Shown: positions 17,252-25,533 of the stretch, piece after piece | How the letters are laid out: each line of letters opens with the position of its first letter | How positions within the stretch are numbered: the first letter of the stretch is position 1 | Assembly (NCBI GenBank): GCA_023382715.1 | Contig: JAHDWP010000006.1 | Coordinates: 62,001-126,000, forward strand | Direction of reading: 5' to 3' | Origin: Anaerolineae bacterium | GTDB taxonomy: Bacteria; Chloroflexota; Anaerolineae; Aggregatilineales; Aggregatilineaceae | Length of the DNA: 64,000 bases | Program-made: the position numbers and the translations under genes | The notes under the pieces: model-generated | Told to the model about the DNA's origin: nothing | The model's database searches: none | Seen by the model: the letters and a program-made list of their open reading frames with translations, nothing else

Positions 17252-18445
17252 ATGATGAATTCGCCCTATCCGCGTATTTCTCACTATCCCCTGTACTCAA
17301 GTGTCCGAGGCTTTTTGCGCGTTGCACAAAACCAGTCTCGCCGTCTGGTCTTTTCCATGCATACCAGTCTGTTGGAATACCGGGGAATACCTCAAGAACC
17401 CCGCGACTGGTCGAACCCTGCTGAGTGGATTCCGCGACTGCTATCAGGGGACGAGCAAATCTTGGCCCAGAAATTCTGGGATGAGTCTGAGGGAAAGTTG
17501 AACCCTCGTCACATTAAGGATGCTTGGCGGCTGTGCTCGCTTTATAGCCTGCTTGAAACTGATGAGTATGAGGTTTTGCATATCAGTGCTCACGGCCACG
17601 ACTTTATTGACAATTTATGGGGTGAAACGATCCAGGAAGTAGACTATAACGAGGGCCTGTTACATGTGTTGAAGATCATAGCCGAGAACGGTCCAGGCAA
17701 ACGCGCCGACCTGCTGCCGCACTTCACGGACTTTCTGTTAAAGCACTCGACCTTGCGATCCCAAACTGTGATCGAGCCTGGGTGGAGTTTCAGAACGCGT
17801 AACCTGACGGAGCGGGAGTTGGTAACACGATCCTGGATCACCTACGAGATCACCCAGGCTGGGATTGCTTATCTGGAACGGGTAGCCGATCTGCTCGATA
17901 GCGGCGACACTGCTGCAACTCCCAGCCCCGTTCACGACATCGGGAAACTAGTCAAGGCGCAAGCAGACGCAGTGCGCAAGCAAATTGCCGCCGCTCTTTC
18001 CAGCATTGATCCCTACAGTTTTGAGGCGCTTATCCAGCGCCTTCTCGAAGCTATGGGCTACGAAAACGTCACAGTCACAAGCAGAAGCGCCGACGGCGGG
18101 GTTGATGTAGTAGCAGATATTGAGGTCGGGATTACCCTGGTGCGTGAGGTTGTACAGGTGAAACGACGCCAGGGCAGTTTACATCGCCCAGTCCTCGATC
18201 AACTTCGCGGATCGCTGCATCGTTTCGACGCCATGCGAGGCACGATCATCACCAGTGGTCGCTTTAGTCGAGGTGTTCAAGACGCAGCTTTTGAGCGGGG
18301 TGCCGCTCCCATCACTCTGATTGACGGGGATCGCCTGATCGATCTGCTCATTGAGCACAAGATCGGCGTGAGCAAGCGCACCATTGAAGTGCTTGAGTTC
18401 GAACCCGCCGACTTTGTCTCTGAGGAGGAACCCGAAGACCTATAG
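17252..18445 (+). CDS. Mrr-type restriction endonuclease (type IV-like)
   Basis: 397 residues from ATG 17252 (GGAGG 6 bases upstream). The C-terminal PD-(D/E)xK domain runs from about residue 253: FEALIQRLLEAMGYENV, then catalytic Asp285 in SADGGVD and Gln302-x-Lys304 in VVQVKRR, and ITSGRFSRGVQDAAF. This is the Mrr_cat fold, which cleaves foreign, often methylated, DNA. The N-terminal 250 residues resemble a winged-helix or Mrr N-terminal specificity region but are not assigned. The gene is less GC-rich than its neighbours, which fits acquisition by transfer. No methylase is adjacent, as expected for type IV enzymes. Context: one-gene defence insertion between housekeeping genes. Confidence 0.85.
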   Translation: MMNSPYPRISHYPLYSSVRGFLRVAQNQSRRLVFSMHTSLLEYRGIPQEPRDWSNPAEWIPRLLSGDEQILAQKFWDESEGKLNPRHIKDAWRLCSLYSLLETDEYEVLHISAHGHDFIDNLWGETIQEVDYNEGLLHVLKIIAENGPGKRADLLPHFTDFLLKHSTLRSQTVIEPGWSFRTRNLTERELVTRSWITYEITQAGIAYLERVADLLDSGDTAATPSPVHDIGKLVKAQADAVRKQIAAALSSIDPYSFEALIQRLLEAMGYENVTVTSRSADGGVDVVADIEVGITLVREVVQVKRRQGSLHRPVLDQLRGSLHRFDAMRGTIITSGRFSRGVQDAAFERGAAPITLIDGDRLIDLLIEHKIGVSKRTIEVLEFEPADFVSEEEPEDL

Positions 18446-18496
18446 CCGACGAAGATTTTCCCCTACCAGCGCCCCCGCCGGTGGCCCTTCCGCCCG

Positions 18497-19579
18497 CTAG
18501 ATAGCGAAGCGCACCGTGATGATGTCGCCATCGCGCACCACGTAGTCGCGCCCTTCCAGGCGCATCTTCCCCCGCGCCTTGACCTCGGCCATGCTGCCGC
18601 CCGCAGCCACGAAATCCTCATAGGCGACGACTTCGGCGCGGATAAAGCCGCGCGCCAGGTCGGTATGGATGGTGCCCGCCGCTTCGAGCGCCGTGCCGCC
18701 CTTGCGCAGCGGCCAGGCACGCACCTCGTCGTCGCCATAGGTGAAGAAGGAGTGGATGCCCAACAGATCGTAGGAAAGCTGGAGCACGCGCTCGCGGCTG
18801 GGGCGCTCGATCTGGTACTCGGCCAGGAACAGCGCCACGTCGCCGGGATCGTCAAGCTGGGCGATCTCCGCTTCGAGCTTGCCCTGCAGGGTCAGGGTGC
18901 GCGTGCGCTGCTGCGCGCCGAGATCGCGCGCAGGGTCGGCGTCGCCGCTGCCGGAGTTGAAGATGATCAGCACCGGCTTGAGCGTCAGGAAGCCGTAGCC
19001 GCGCACGAACCTCAGCTCGTCGGGCGCGAAGTCCAGGCCGCGCAAGGGCTGCTCGGCCTCAAGCTGCGCGCGCAGCCGTTCCATCAGCGCCGTCTCCAGG
19101 GCGTTCTGCTGGCGGGCGTCGGTCTTACCCTTCTTGCGCTCCTCTTCCAGCCGCGCCAACCGGTTCTCGACGGCGATCAGGTCGAGCAGCACGAACTCGC
19201 TCTCGATCACGCCCAGGTCGCGGATCGGGTCTATGGTGTCCAGCGTATGCAGCACGCTGTTGTCCTCAAAGGCGCGCACCACGTGGACGAAGGCGTCCAC
19301 CTGGGCCAGCTCGTTGCGCATGGGGCCGCTCAGCCCGCCCTCGCCGATACCCTTGTCCAGCCCGCCGATGTCGGTGTAGGTGACGGTGGCGTGCGTCGTC
19401 TTCTTCGGCTGATAGACGCGGCTGATATGCTCCAGGCGCTCGTCGGGCACGCTGACGACCGCCGTGTGCACTTCCAACTGGCCGGAGGAGAACGGCTCGG
19501 TCGGGTAATTGCTGCCGGTCAGGGCGTTGAAGAGAGTGGTCTTGCCGCTGTTGGGCAGGCCAATGATTCCCAGGCGCAT
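18497..19579 (-). CDS. ychF: Ribosome-binding ATPase YchF
   Basis: 360 residues, typical length. P-loop GLPNSGKTT (7-15), TYTDIGGLDKG (G3), a helical insert (about 130-180) and a C-terminal TGS domain ending in GRDYVVRDGDIITVRF. YchF is an Obg-family ATPase that binds ribosomes and responds to stress. The base-recognition motif, usually NxxE, reads NSGS here, an unusual variant. The gene is convergent with mrr across a 51-base gap. A TATACT at 19629-19624 on the minus strand may be its -10. Confidence 0.92.
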   Translation of the reverse strand: MRLGIIGLPNSGKTTLFNALTGSNYPTEPFSSGQLEVHTAVVSVPDERLEHISRVYQPKKTTHATVTYTDIGGLDKGIGEGGLSGPMRNELAQVDAFVHVVRAFEDNSVLHTLDTIDPIRDLGVIESEFVLLDLIAVENRLARLEEERKKGKTDARQQNALETALMERLRAQLEAEQPLRGLDFAPDELRFVRGYGFLTLKPVLIIFNSGSGDADPARDLGAQQRTRTLTLQGKLEAEIAQLDDPGDVALFLAEYQIERPSRERVLQLSYDLLGIHSFFTYGDDEVRAWPLRKGGTALEAAGTIHTDLARGFIRAEVVAYEDFVAAGGSMAEVKARGKMRLEGRDYVVRDGDIITVRFAI

Positions 19580-19685
19580 AAGGTTCTCGGTTTCTGTTGA
19601 GCGTGGTGCGGATGGCTGCGCTCAGTATAGCGCCTGGGCGGGGATTGATCGAGGCCGAACTGCGGGCAGATCAAAGACAGGGCGA

Positions 19686-19785
19686 AATATTTGAACCGCA
19701 GAGGCGCAGAGCGCACAGAGAAAAGCGAAGAGTCTTGTTGTGATTCTCGCGCCTTCCGCGCCTCGGCAGTGATATTCTGCGCCCC
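19686..19785. repeat. Palindromic dispersed repeat, copy 3
   Basis: ATATTTGAACCGCAGAGGCG on the left opposes CGCGCCTCGGCAGTGATATT on the right, an imperfect hairpin of about 100 bases of the family seen at 14489 and 16556. It lies in the 506-base gap between ychF and pdxT, whose left part also holds the ychF promoter region. Confidence 0.55.
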
Positions 19786-19998
19786 TGCTCGAACCTGCCC
19801 CACCGTGCGCAGTGCGTTTTCGAGCGCAAGCGCGCCCACAGGCGGCGCACGTCGTCCAGCGACGCCATCCCGCCCGGCGCGATCACCACGTTTTACCGCA
19901 CCCTGCCAACCATTCACGTCCGGGTTTCAGGCTCTTCCCAACCACCCGCAACCAATCGCCCAAAACCAACCCTAGACCAAGTGAGTCCACAGGGCTTG

Positions 19999-20073
19999 TA
20001 GCGCCGCAGGGCCGGTGCTACATTCGACAGCAGAGATCGCGCGCTATGAGTAGCGCAGGCTCGGCGAGCCTGC
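19999..20073 (+). promoter_or_regulatory. Hairpin-rich leader ahead of pdxT
   Basis: Three consecutive inverted repeats precede the ribosome site: TGTAGC...GCTACA (about 19999-20024), GCGCTA/TAGCGC (20041-20056) and GCAGGCTC/GAGCCTGC (20055-20073). The second and third overlap, so they could form alternative structures. GGGGAG follows at 20075-20080. Possible regulatory leader; no known riboswitch is recognised. Confidence 0.35.
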
Positions 20074-20085
20074 TGGGGAGCGACT

Positions 20086-20667
20086 ATGAACGTCGGCGTA
20101 TTGGCGCTGCAAGGGGACTTTCTGGAGCACAAGCAGATGCTGCGCGATCTGGGCGCGCAGCCGGTCGAGGTGCGCTTGCCGGGGCAGTTGGACGGGCTGG
20201 ACGCGCTGATCGTCCCCGGCGGCGAGAGCACGACCATCGGCAAGCTGGCGGTGACCTACCGGCTGCTGGAGCCGCTGCGCGAGTTCGCCCGGCACAAGCC
20301 CGTCTGGGGTACGTGCGCGGGCATGATCATGCTGGCCCGCAACATCGGGCGCGACCAACCGCTGCTCGGCCTGATGGACATCACCGTCAACCGCAACGCC
20401 TTCGGGCGACAGGTGGATAGCTTCGAGATAGATTTAGACGTACCCGCGCTCGGCCCTCAGCCATTCCGGGCGCTGTTCATTCGCGCGCCGCTGGTGACGG
20501 CGGTCGGCGAGGGCGTTGAGGTGCTGGCCCGACTGGACGGGCAGGGTATCGTCGCCGTGCGGCAGGGGCATTGGCTGGCGACAGCCTTCCACCCGGAGCT
20601 AACCGGAGACGCGCGCTTCCACCGCTATTTTCTGGGCGAGATGTCCGGCCTGCTGTTGGCCGAGTGA
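20086..20667 (+). CDS. pdxT: Pyridoxal 5'-phosphate synthase glutaminase subunit
   Basis: 193 residues, standard length. Class I glutaminase signatures are complete: PGGESTT (44-50), nucleophile Cys77 in GTCAGM, and His169/Glu171 in FHPEL. PdxT hydrolyses glutamine and passes ammonia to PdxS, which builds pyridoxal phosphate from ribose 5-phosphate and glyceraldehyde 3-phosphate. The pdxS partner is not in the window. GGGGAG lies 5 bases upstream of the ATG. Confidence 0.96.
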   Translation: MNVGVLALQGDFLEHKQMLRDLGAQPVEVRLPGQLDGLDALIVPGGESTTIGKLAVTYRLLEPLREFARHKPVWGTCAGMIMLARNIGRDQPLLGLMDITVNRNAFGRQVDSFEIDLDVPALGPQPFRALFIRAPLVTAVGEGVEVLARLDGQGIVAVRQGHWLATAFHPELTGDARFHRYFLGEMSGLLLAE

Positions 20668-20795
20668 GCGAATCATCTCCGCCCAGACAAAGCGACTCGG
20701 CCCCGTAGGAGTGCAGTGCAGTGCAGTGTCACGCAGCCTCGCAGTAGACTTCCGAAGTTTTCAAAACTTCGGGAGTCTGGCGGTGAGACGCTCCC

Positions 20796-21590
20796 TCACT
20801 CGTCGTAGTGCTGCCCGCCGGGCAGCCAACCGAACGGCATTTCGTCGTCGAGGGGCGCGTCCTGGGCATCCGGCTGGCGCGCTGAGCGCGCGCGGCGATC
20901 CGCCCGGCTGCGGCGCACCTTCCCCAGCCGGCGCAGATCGCCCGCGTAGAGGCGCTGATCGCGCGGCACGTCGGGCTGGAGCGCAGCCTGGGCGATGGCC
21001 CGCGCGATGACGTTTACGGGCAGCGGTGTGCGCCGCCCCACGAGCAGACTCAGCAACGGCAGCCTTCCAACCCATGAGAGCGCGCCGAAAATGCGCCCGC
21101 CGCGCCCCCAGCGGTCGAAGGCCAGCGGCGCGCGCACAATCGTCCAGCGCAGGCCGCTGCTGCGCAGATAGTCTTCGGCCTCGCGCTTGCTGCGCAGGTA
21201 TTCGGCGGGCACGCCGAGCGGCCTGGCTGCCGCGCTGAGCAACACGAAATAGGGCACGCCGTCGCTGACGGCCATGCTGATCGTGTTGCGTGCCGAGACC
21301 AGGTTGAGCTGGTGAAAGGTCAGGCCGTGCTGCGGCTGGGCGCGGATGCTGCCCACCAGGTGCACGACCACGCCGTGCCCGCGCGAGCGCCCCTTGAGGC
21401 TGGCGCTATTCCACACATCGCCAGGCACTGTGTGCACATGGCGGCGCAGTGGACCGAGCTTCTCCTCGTGATCGGGGCGCACCAGCACGGTGACTTCTGC
21501 GCCCGCTTCGACCAGGGCCGACACAGTGTGCAGGCCGATGAAGCCCGTGCCGCCCGTCACGAAGACCTTTTTCCAGTTGCGCCGTTGCAT
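20796..21590 (-). CDS. NAD(P)-binding atypical SDR protein, NDUFA9-like
   Basis: 264 residues from ATG 21590; the frame is open upstream to 21671 but without a ribosome site. Rossmann motif VFVTGGTGFIGLHTVSAL at the N-terminus, then VVHLVGSI, a YLRSKREAEDYLRSSGLRWTIVRA block in place of the classical YxxxK, and PVNVIARAI near the end. This is the pattern of NDUFA9/NmrA-like atypical short-chain dehydrogenases, which bind a nucleotide cofactor but often do not catalyse. The C-terminus is Arg/Asp-rich. The gene runs opposite to pdxT and divergent from the following transporter gene. Confidence 0.8.
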   Translation of the reverse strand: MQRRNWKKVFVTGGTGFIGLHTVSALVEAGAEVTVLVRPDHEEKLGPLRRHVHTVPGDVWNSASLKGRSRGHGVVVHLVGSIRAQPQHGLTFHQLNLVSARNTISMAVSDGVPYFVLLSAAARPLGVPAEYLRSKREAEDYLRSSGLRWTIVRAPLAFDRWGRGGRIFGALSWVGRLPLLSLLVGRRTPLPVNVIARAIAQAALQPDVPRDQRLYAGDLRRLGKVRRSRADRRARSARQPDAQDAPLDDEMPFGWLPGGQHYDE

Positions 21591-21780
21591 GGATGCGCTG
21601 CTCGCAGATTGGCAGACCGGCCTGTCCGATCTGTGCGGTCTCATTCTAACCGCAGGGAAAGGGGCGGTCAATTGCCGGGGGCGGGCGGGGGTTATAAGCG
21701 ACTATTGGGCAACGAGGGAAAAGGACGCTAGAGTCCGCCGTGTGCGTGCGGCTAGACCGCCGGAGAAAGCTAACGATCCG

Positions 21781-23091
21781 ATGTCCTCGCTGGCCTTTGA
21801 GGTTGTCATTCTCTTCGTGCTCATCCTTGCCAACGGCGTGTTCGCCATGTCTGAGGCTGCTGTGATCTCGGCGCGCAAGACGCGCTTGCAGCAGCGGGCC
21901 AACGCGGGCGACGCCAAAGCGCGCGCGGCGCTCGATCTGGCTAATGAGCCGAGCAGCTTCCTGGCAACGGTGCAGATCGGCATCACCCTGATCGGCATCC
22001 TGGCGGGCGCGTTCGGCGGGGCGACGCTGGCCAAGCACCTGGCAGGCGTGCTCAGGGAGATTGATTTCCTGGCGCGCTATGCAGACGCCCTGAGCCTGGC
22101 GATTGTCGTGCTGATCATCACCTACCTGTCGCTGATCATTGGCGAGCTGGTACCCAAGAACCTGGCCCTCAGTCGCCCGGAAGACATCGCCGCTGCGGTC
22201 GCCGGGCCGATGAGCCTGCTCTCCAGGCTCACCGCCCCGCTAGTCTTCACGCTCAGCGCTTCCACCAACCTGGTGCTGCGCCTTTTCGGCGTCACGGCTT
22301 CCGCGGAGTCGCCGGTGACGGAAGAAGAGATCAACGTGATGATTGGCCAGGGCACCGATCTCGGCGCGTATGTGGAGACCGAGCGCGATATGGTCGCGCG
22401 AATCTTCCACCTGGCCGATCTGCGCGTGGGCGCTCTGATGACTCCCCGGACGGAGATTGACTGGTTCGACACCAGCGATTCGCCCGACGTGATTCGGAGC
22501 AAGCTGATCGCCAGCCCCCATTCCCATTTTCCGGTGGCCAGCGGCGATCTGGACAGCATTCAGGGCATCGTGCACGCGGCGGATGTGCTGGAGCGACTGC
22601 TCTGCAACCAACCGCTCGACATGGGTGCCGATTTGCAGCGCCCTCTGTTTGTGCCGGAGACAACGCTGGCGCTGAGCGTTTTCGATCTGTTCAAGAAGAC
22701 GGGCACCCGCATCGCCGTCGTCATTGACGAGTACGGCGGCGTGCAAGGGTTGGTCACCCTGACCGACATCCTGGAAGAGGTTGTTGGCGACGTGACCGTC
22801 TCGCAGGAGACGATTGAGCTGCAGATCGTTCAGCGCGACGACGGCTCGTGGCTGCTCGATGGCCTGGTCTCTGTGCAGCGCCTGGCCGACCTGTTGCACA
22901 TCACAGCGCTGGAGGAGAATGCCCGCTACGAGACCCTGGGGGGGTTCGTGATGAGCGAGCTGGAGCGCATCCCCGCCACCGGCGATTCCTTTGAAGCGTT
23001 CGGTTACCGCTTCGAGGTTGTGGACATGGATGGACACCGCGTGGACAAGGTGCTGGCTATGCCCGCGCCGCTGACCGCTGCGCCAGAGTAG
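21781..23091 (+). CDS. CNNM/HlyC-CorC family transporter with CBS pair
   Basis: 436 residues from ATG 21781 with GGAGAAAG about 10 bases upstream. Domain order: DUF21/CNNM membrane domain (about 1-180, LILANGVFAMSEAAVISARKTRL and GELVPKNLALSRPE), two CBS domains (about 215-340, with VGALMTPRTEIDWFD and GTRIAVVIDEYGGVQGLVTLTDILEEVVGD) and a C-terminal CorC_HlyC domain (WLLDGLVSVQRLADLL...VEMD-type ending). Such proteins are linked to magnesium or cobalt efflux and sometimes labelled hemolysins. It is the last chromosomal gene before the tRNA. Confidence 0.92.
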   Translation: MSSLAFEVVILFVLILANGVFAMSEAAVISARKTRLQQRANAGDAKARAALDLANEPSSFLATVQIGITLIGILAGAFGGATLAKHLAGVLREIDFLARYADALSLAIVVLIITYLSLIIGELVPKNLALSRPEDIAAAVAGPMSLLSRLTAPLVFTLSASTNLVLRLFGVTASAESPVTEEEINVMIGQGTDLGAYVETERDMVARIFHLADLRVGALMTPRTEIDWFDTSDSPDVIRSKLIASPHSHFPVASGDLDSIQGIVHAADVLERLLCNQPLDMGADLQRPLFVPETTLALSVFDLFKKTGTRIAVVIDEYGGVQGLVTLTDILEEVVGDVTVSQETIELQIVQRDDGSWLLDGLVSVQRLADLLHITALEENARYETLGGFVMSELERIPATGDSFEAFGYRFEVVDMDGHRVDKVLAMPAPLTAAPE

Positions 23092-23246
23092 TGCCCGGCC
23101 AGTTGGGGGTACCTTCTGGAGAAACGCCTCATCGTGCAGATGCCCCCGTTGTTGGCCCGGCGCACCAGGAAGGCGCGAGGCCGATGTGAGAGGCGCTGCG
23201 AGGTGAGGCTATCTGCCTGGTGATTAGAGAAGCGGCGAATCACAGC

Positions 23247-23275
23247 TTGACGACAGGGGAGGGGGCTGGTACAAT
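23247..23275 (+). promoter_or_regulatory. Promoter of tRNA-Glu
   Basis: TTGACG (23247-23252), exact 17-base spacer, TACAAT (23270-23275), 15 bases before the mature 5' end. This is the cleanest promoter in the window. Confidence 0.75.
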
Positions 23276-23290
23276 GCGACGCGCCGTGCA

Positions 23291-23363
23291 GCCCCATTCG
23301 TCTAGCGGCCCAGGACATCGCCCTCTCAAGGCGGAAACAGGGGTTCGAGTCCCCTATGGGGCA
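23291..23363 (+). tRNA. tRNA-Glu (anticodon CUC)
   Basis: A complete 73-nucleotide cloverleaf: acceptor GCCCCAT pairs with ATGGGGC (23356-23362); the anticodon loop CTCTCAA gives CUC; the T-arm is AGGGG-TTCGAGT-CCCCT; the discriminator is A. CCA is not encoded. The sequence closely resembles bacterial tRNA-Glu. Its 3' half overlaps the antisense end of the serine recombinase gene, so it is the integration target of the downstream element. Confidence 0.96.
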
Positions 23364-25149
23364 CAGCTTGCTTCACCTCTTGAGAGGGTGGAGCAAGTTC
23401 TTTTTTCCCCTCAGATGGGCTGCCATCGTCATCCGAATCATCCCCCAGACCATCCCGTTTGTCTTCTTCATAGAGCGCACCACGTAGAATGATGAATCGG
23501 TCAGCCCAGGACTTGAGCCGGAAGTTGGTGATGCGGCGCGCATCCAGGTCATACTCGACCCACTCAAACAGGTTGCGCACAAAACCCTGCCGGTCTTCGT
23601 CGTTGCTTTGTTCCCAGATGAAATGCAGCTTTTCGACCGCATCAATGCACATCGCCAGTTCCAACGCCATCTGCTCGGATTCGGTCGTCCAGGATTCCCA
23701 GTGGGAAATCTCGCGTTCCAGGAACTCGCGCCGCCGGACGAACTCATCCTGGGCAATCAACCCTTCCGAGTACAAATGGATGGCCGCGTCCAGCTTGCGC
23801 TTGGCGAGCGCAATCGCTTTCTGGCGCGTGACTTCGGGGTCTTCACCATTCTCCCCTCCCCGTTTGGCCATATCGAGTTCCATTGATAGCTCAAGCAAAT
23901 TCGCCTGACCTTCTTCGTCAATCGTCAGGAGTTCAATTAATCGGCCAAAGTCTTCGTGGACCAGGTCACACCGCACCGACTTGTTGGTCGTGCCACACGC
24001 CGCCCCAGCCTGATGCCGGTAGCGCAACACATCATTCATATTCGTACCGCCCAGGCGCGTGATGAGCCTGGGATCATCCTGGTCCTGCGCCATCTGCGCA
24101 CAGTGTGCGCAGCGCATAATGCCCGATAACGGATACGGGTAGTCCTTGTGTTTGATGCCGTTGTCAATCGGCACAAACGACCGCTTCTTGCGCAGCTTGG
24201 CGACCTTCTGTAGCAGTTTGACGGGAAAGACAGTGCGGTCTTCCATGATCGACAGATCGTCAAAATCCGGCTCGGCATACGCCGGGCGGTCTTTGGCTTT
24301 CTGGTCCATCACCACTCCACCGTATTCAATCCAGTTAGCCAACACACGCCGCACGTCATCTCGTTTGACCGGTCGCGGCACATTCTGACGGTCGCGAAAC
24401 GGCCAGCCCTGTTCATTCAGCTTCTCAGCGATTTTGTCCGCCCCAATTTTGAGATCGGCGTACATTGTCAGGATGTGCCCGGCACACTCGTAGTAACTGC
24501 GCCAGACCAACGCATTTTCCGGGGGATCGTCGGGATCATCGCCTTCGACAAATTGACCATCGCGCAGCAGCCAGGCCCCTTCCGGACTGGGCACCAGGTG
24601 GCCGTCCGCATCACGCTCGGTGCCAAAGGGCGGCATCCCAATGGTGATGCCCTTGCCTTTGCGAAATCGGACGCTGTCGCGCGCTCTTGCGGCGATATCT
24701 TCCGAATAGTATTCATCGAAAATAGCTGCGAACTGAATGAAAATGCGACCCATCGGGGTGGAGGTATCGACCTGGCGGTTGGGAGCCGCCAAAACCAACG
24801 ATATGTCATGTTTCTCAAGCCGGTCAATCAGGTCGCCAACGCGCCAGCCCTTGCGGTGCAGGCGGGCCAGATCGTTACCGACCAGGGCCACCACATCGGC
24901 ATTGCCCAGGCGCTTTTCCAGCGCCAGCCAGCCGGGACGATTTTTGACGGTACGCGCGGACTTATGCCCTTCTGCGTCTTCATACCACTCCGGGGTCCAG
25001 CCGTTTTCCTGGCAGACACGCTCGATGTTGGCGCGCTGCCGCTCCGGGCTGTCTTTGTCGGTTTCGTCACGGGTAAACGATTGGCGCACGTAACACAACG
25101 CTACTTGCGCCGGGGCAGAATCAGACCGTTTTTTCTTCTTGGGGGACAT
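23326..25149 (-). CDS. Large serine recombinase (integrase)
   Basis: 607 residues; ATG 25149 with AGGAG 8 bases upstream. The N-terminal resolvase domain has nucleophile Ser24 in CYVRQSF, DSPERQRANI and ALVGNDLARLHRK. A recombinase domain follows (about 200-290), then a zinc-ribbon-like segment (MRCAHCAQ ... CGTTNKSVRC) and a long coiled-coil-rich C-terminus. The last residues (VPHRGLEPLFPP) are read antisense from the tRNA-Glu anticodon arm and T-arm. The protein should catalyse integration and, with a directionality factor, excision at this tRNA. Serine integrases at tRNA genes are less common than tyrosine integrases. Confidence 0.92.
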   Translation of the reverse strand: MSPKKKKRSDSAPAQVALCYVRQSFTRDETDKDSPERQRANIERVCQENGWTPEWYEDAEGHKSARTVKNRPGWLALEKRLGNADVVALVGNDLARLHRKGWRVGDLIDRLEKHDISLVLAAPNRQVDTSTPMGRIFIQFAAIFDEYYSEDIAARARDSVRFRKGKGITIGMPPFGTERDADGHLVPSPEGAWLLRDGQFVEGDDPDDPPENALVWRSYYECAGHILTMYADLKIGADKIAEKLNEQGWPFRDRQNVPRPVKRDDVRRVLANWIEYGGVVMDQKAKDRPAYAEPDFDDLSIMEDRTVFPVKLLQKVAKLRKKRSFVPIDNGIKHKDYPYPLSGIMRCAHCAQMAQDQDDPRLITRLGGTNMNDVLRYRHQAGAACGTTNKSVRCDLVHEDFGRLIELLTIDEEGQANLLELSMELDMAKRGGENGEDPEVTRQKAIALAKRKLDAAIHLYSEGLIAQDEFVRRREFLEREISHWESWTTESEQMALELAMCIDAVEKLHFIWEQSNDEDRQGFVRNLFEWVEYDLDARRITNFRLKSWADRFIILRGALYEEDKRDGLGDDSDDDGSPSEGKKELAPPSQEVKQAVPHRGLEPLFPP

Positions 25150-25151
25150 CT

Positions 25152-25331
25152 TCAGACTCCTTGCGTGTCCAGTTGGTAGATACGAGTCAGTAGCGAGCCG
25201 CCACCAGACACGTTAGAGTCTGATACGGTCGGTGCGCTACCTACACTAGTGCATCGTCCAGAGTGCCGAGGTGGTTGCAACACCTCGGTACTCACCTTGA
25301 TTTCGTGTAGCTTACGCGGTTTCGTGGTCAT
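25152..25331 (-). CDS. Possible small gene upstream of the integrase
   Basis: 59 codons from an ATG at 25331 (GGAG 9 bases upstream) to a TGA that overlaps the integrase leader. The product is Ser/Thr/Gly-rich with no recognisable motif. It contains the strong inverted repeat at 25261-25293, so the stretch may instead be a regulatory leader. If translated, a small directionality factor would be one possibility; nothing in the sequence shows it. Confidence 0.25.
   Translation of the reverse strand: MTTKPRKLHEIKVSTEVLQPPRHSGRCTSVGSAPTVSDSNVSGGGSLLTRIYQLDTQGV
25261..25293. promoter_or_regulatory. 13-bp inverted repeat upstream of the integrase
   Basis: GAGTGCCGAGGTG (25261-25273), 7-base loop, CACCTCGGTACTC (25281-25293), with one G-T position. 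No T-run on either side. It could be an operator, an RNA hairpin in the integrase leader, or part of a recombination site. Confidence 0.45.
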
Positions 25332-25533
25332 TGTCAAGCACTCCGGAGCCGTTCTCTCGGTTAAGATGGTTGGCATACGCTTTGGCAATGGCTTTCAACA
25401 GGCCACCAAATCCGTCTTCAAAATCACTGTCGCGATCCATTTTCTGCCGCAGCAGGGCGGCTGCTTCCTCGATTTCCGCCGGTTCCGGCGGATAATAGAC
25501 CCTGTGTTTGACAGATTTGTCAGGCTCAGCCAT
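25312..25533 (-). CDS. Small acidic protein translationally coupled to the primase
   Basis: 73 residues. Its ATG overlaps the primase stop in a TGATG junction, and GAGGTGA lies just upstream, so coupling is likely. The sequence (YYPPEPAEIEEAAALLRQKMDRD) suggests a helical acidic protein. No family recognised. Confidence 0.6.
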   Translation of the reverse strand: MAEPDKSVKHRVYYPPEPAEIEEAAALLRQKMDRDSDFEDGFGGLLKAIAKAYANHLNRENGSGVLDNDHETA

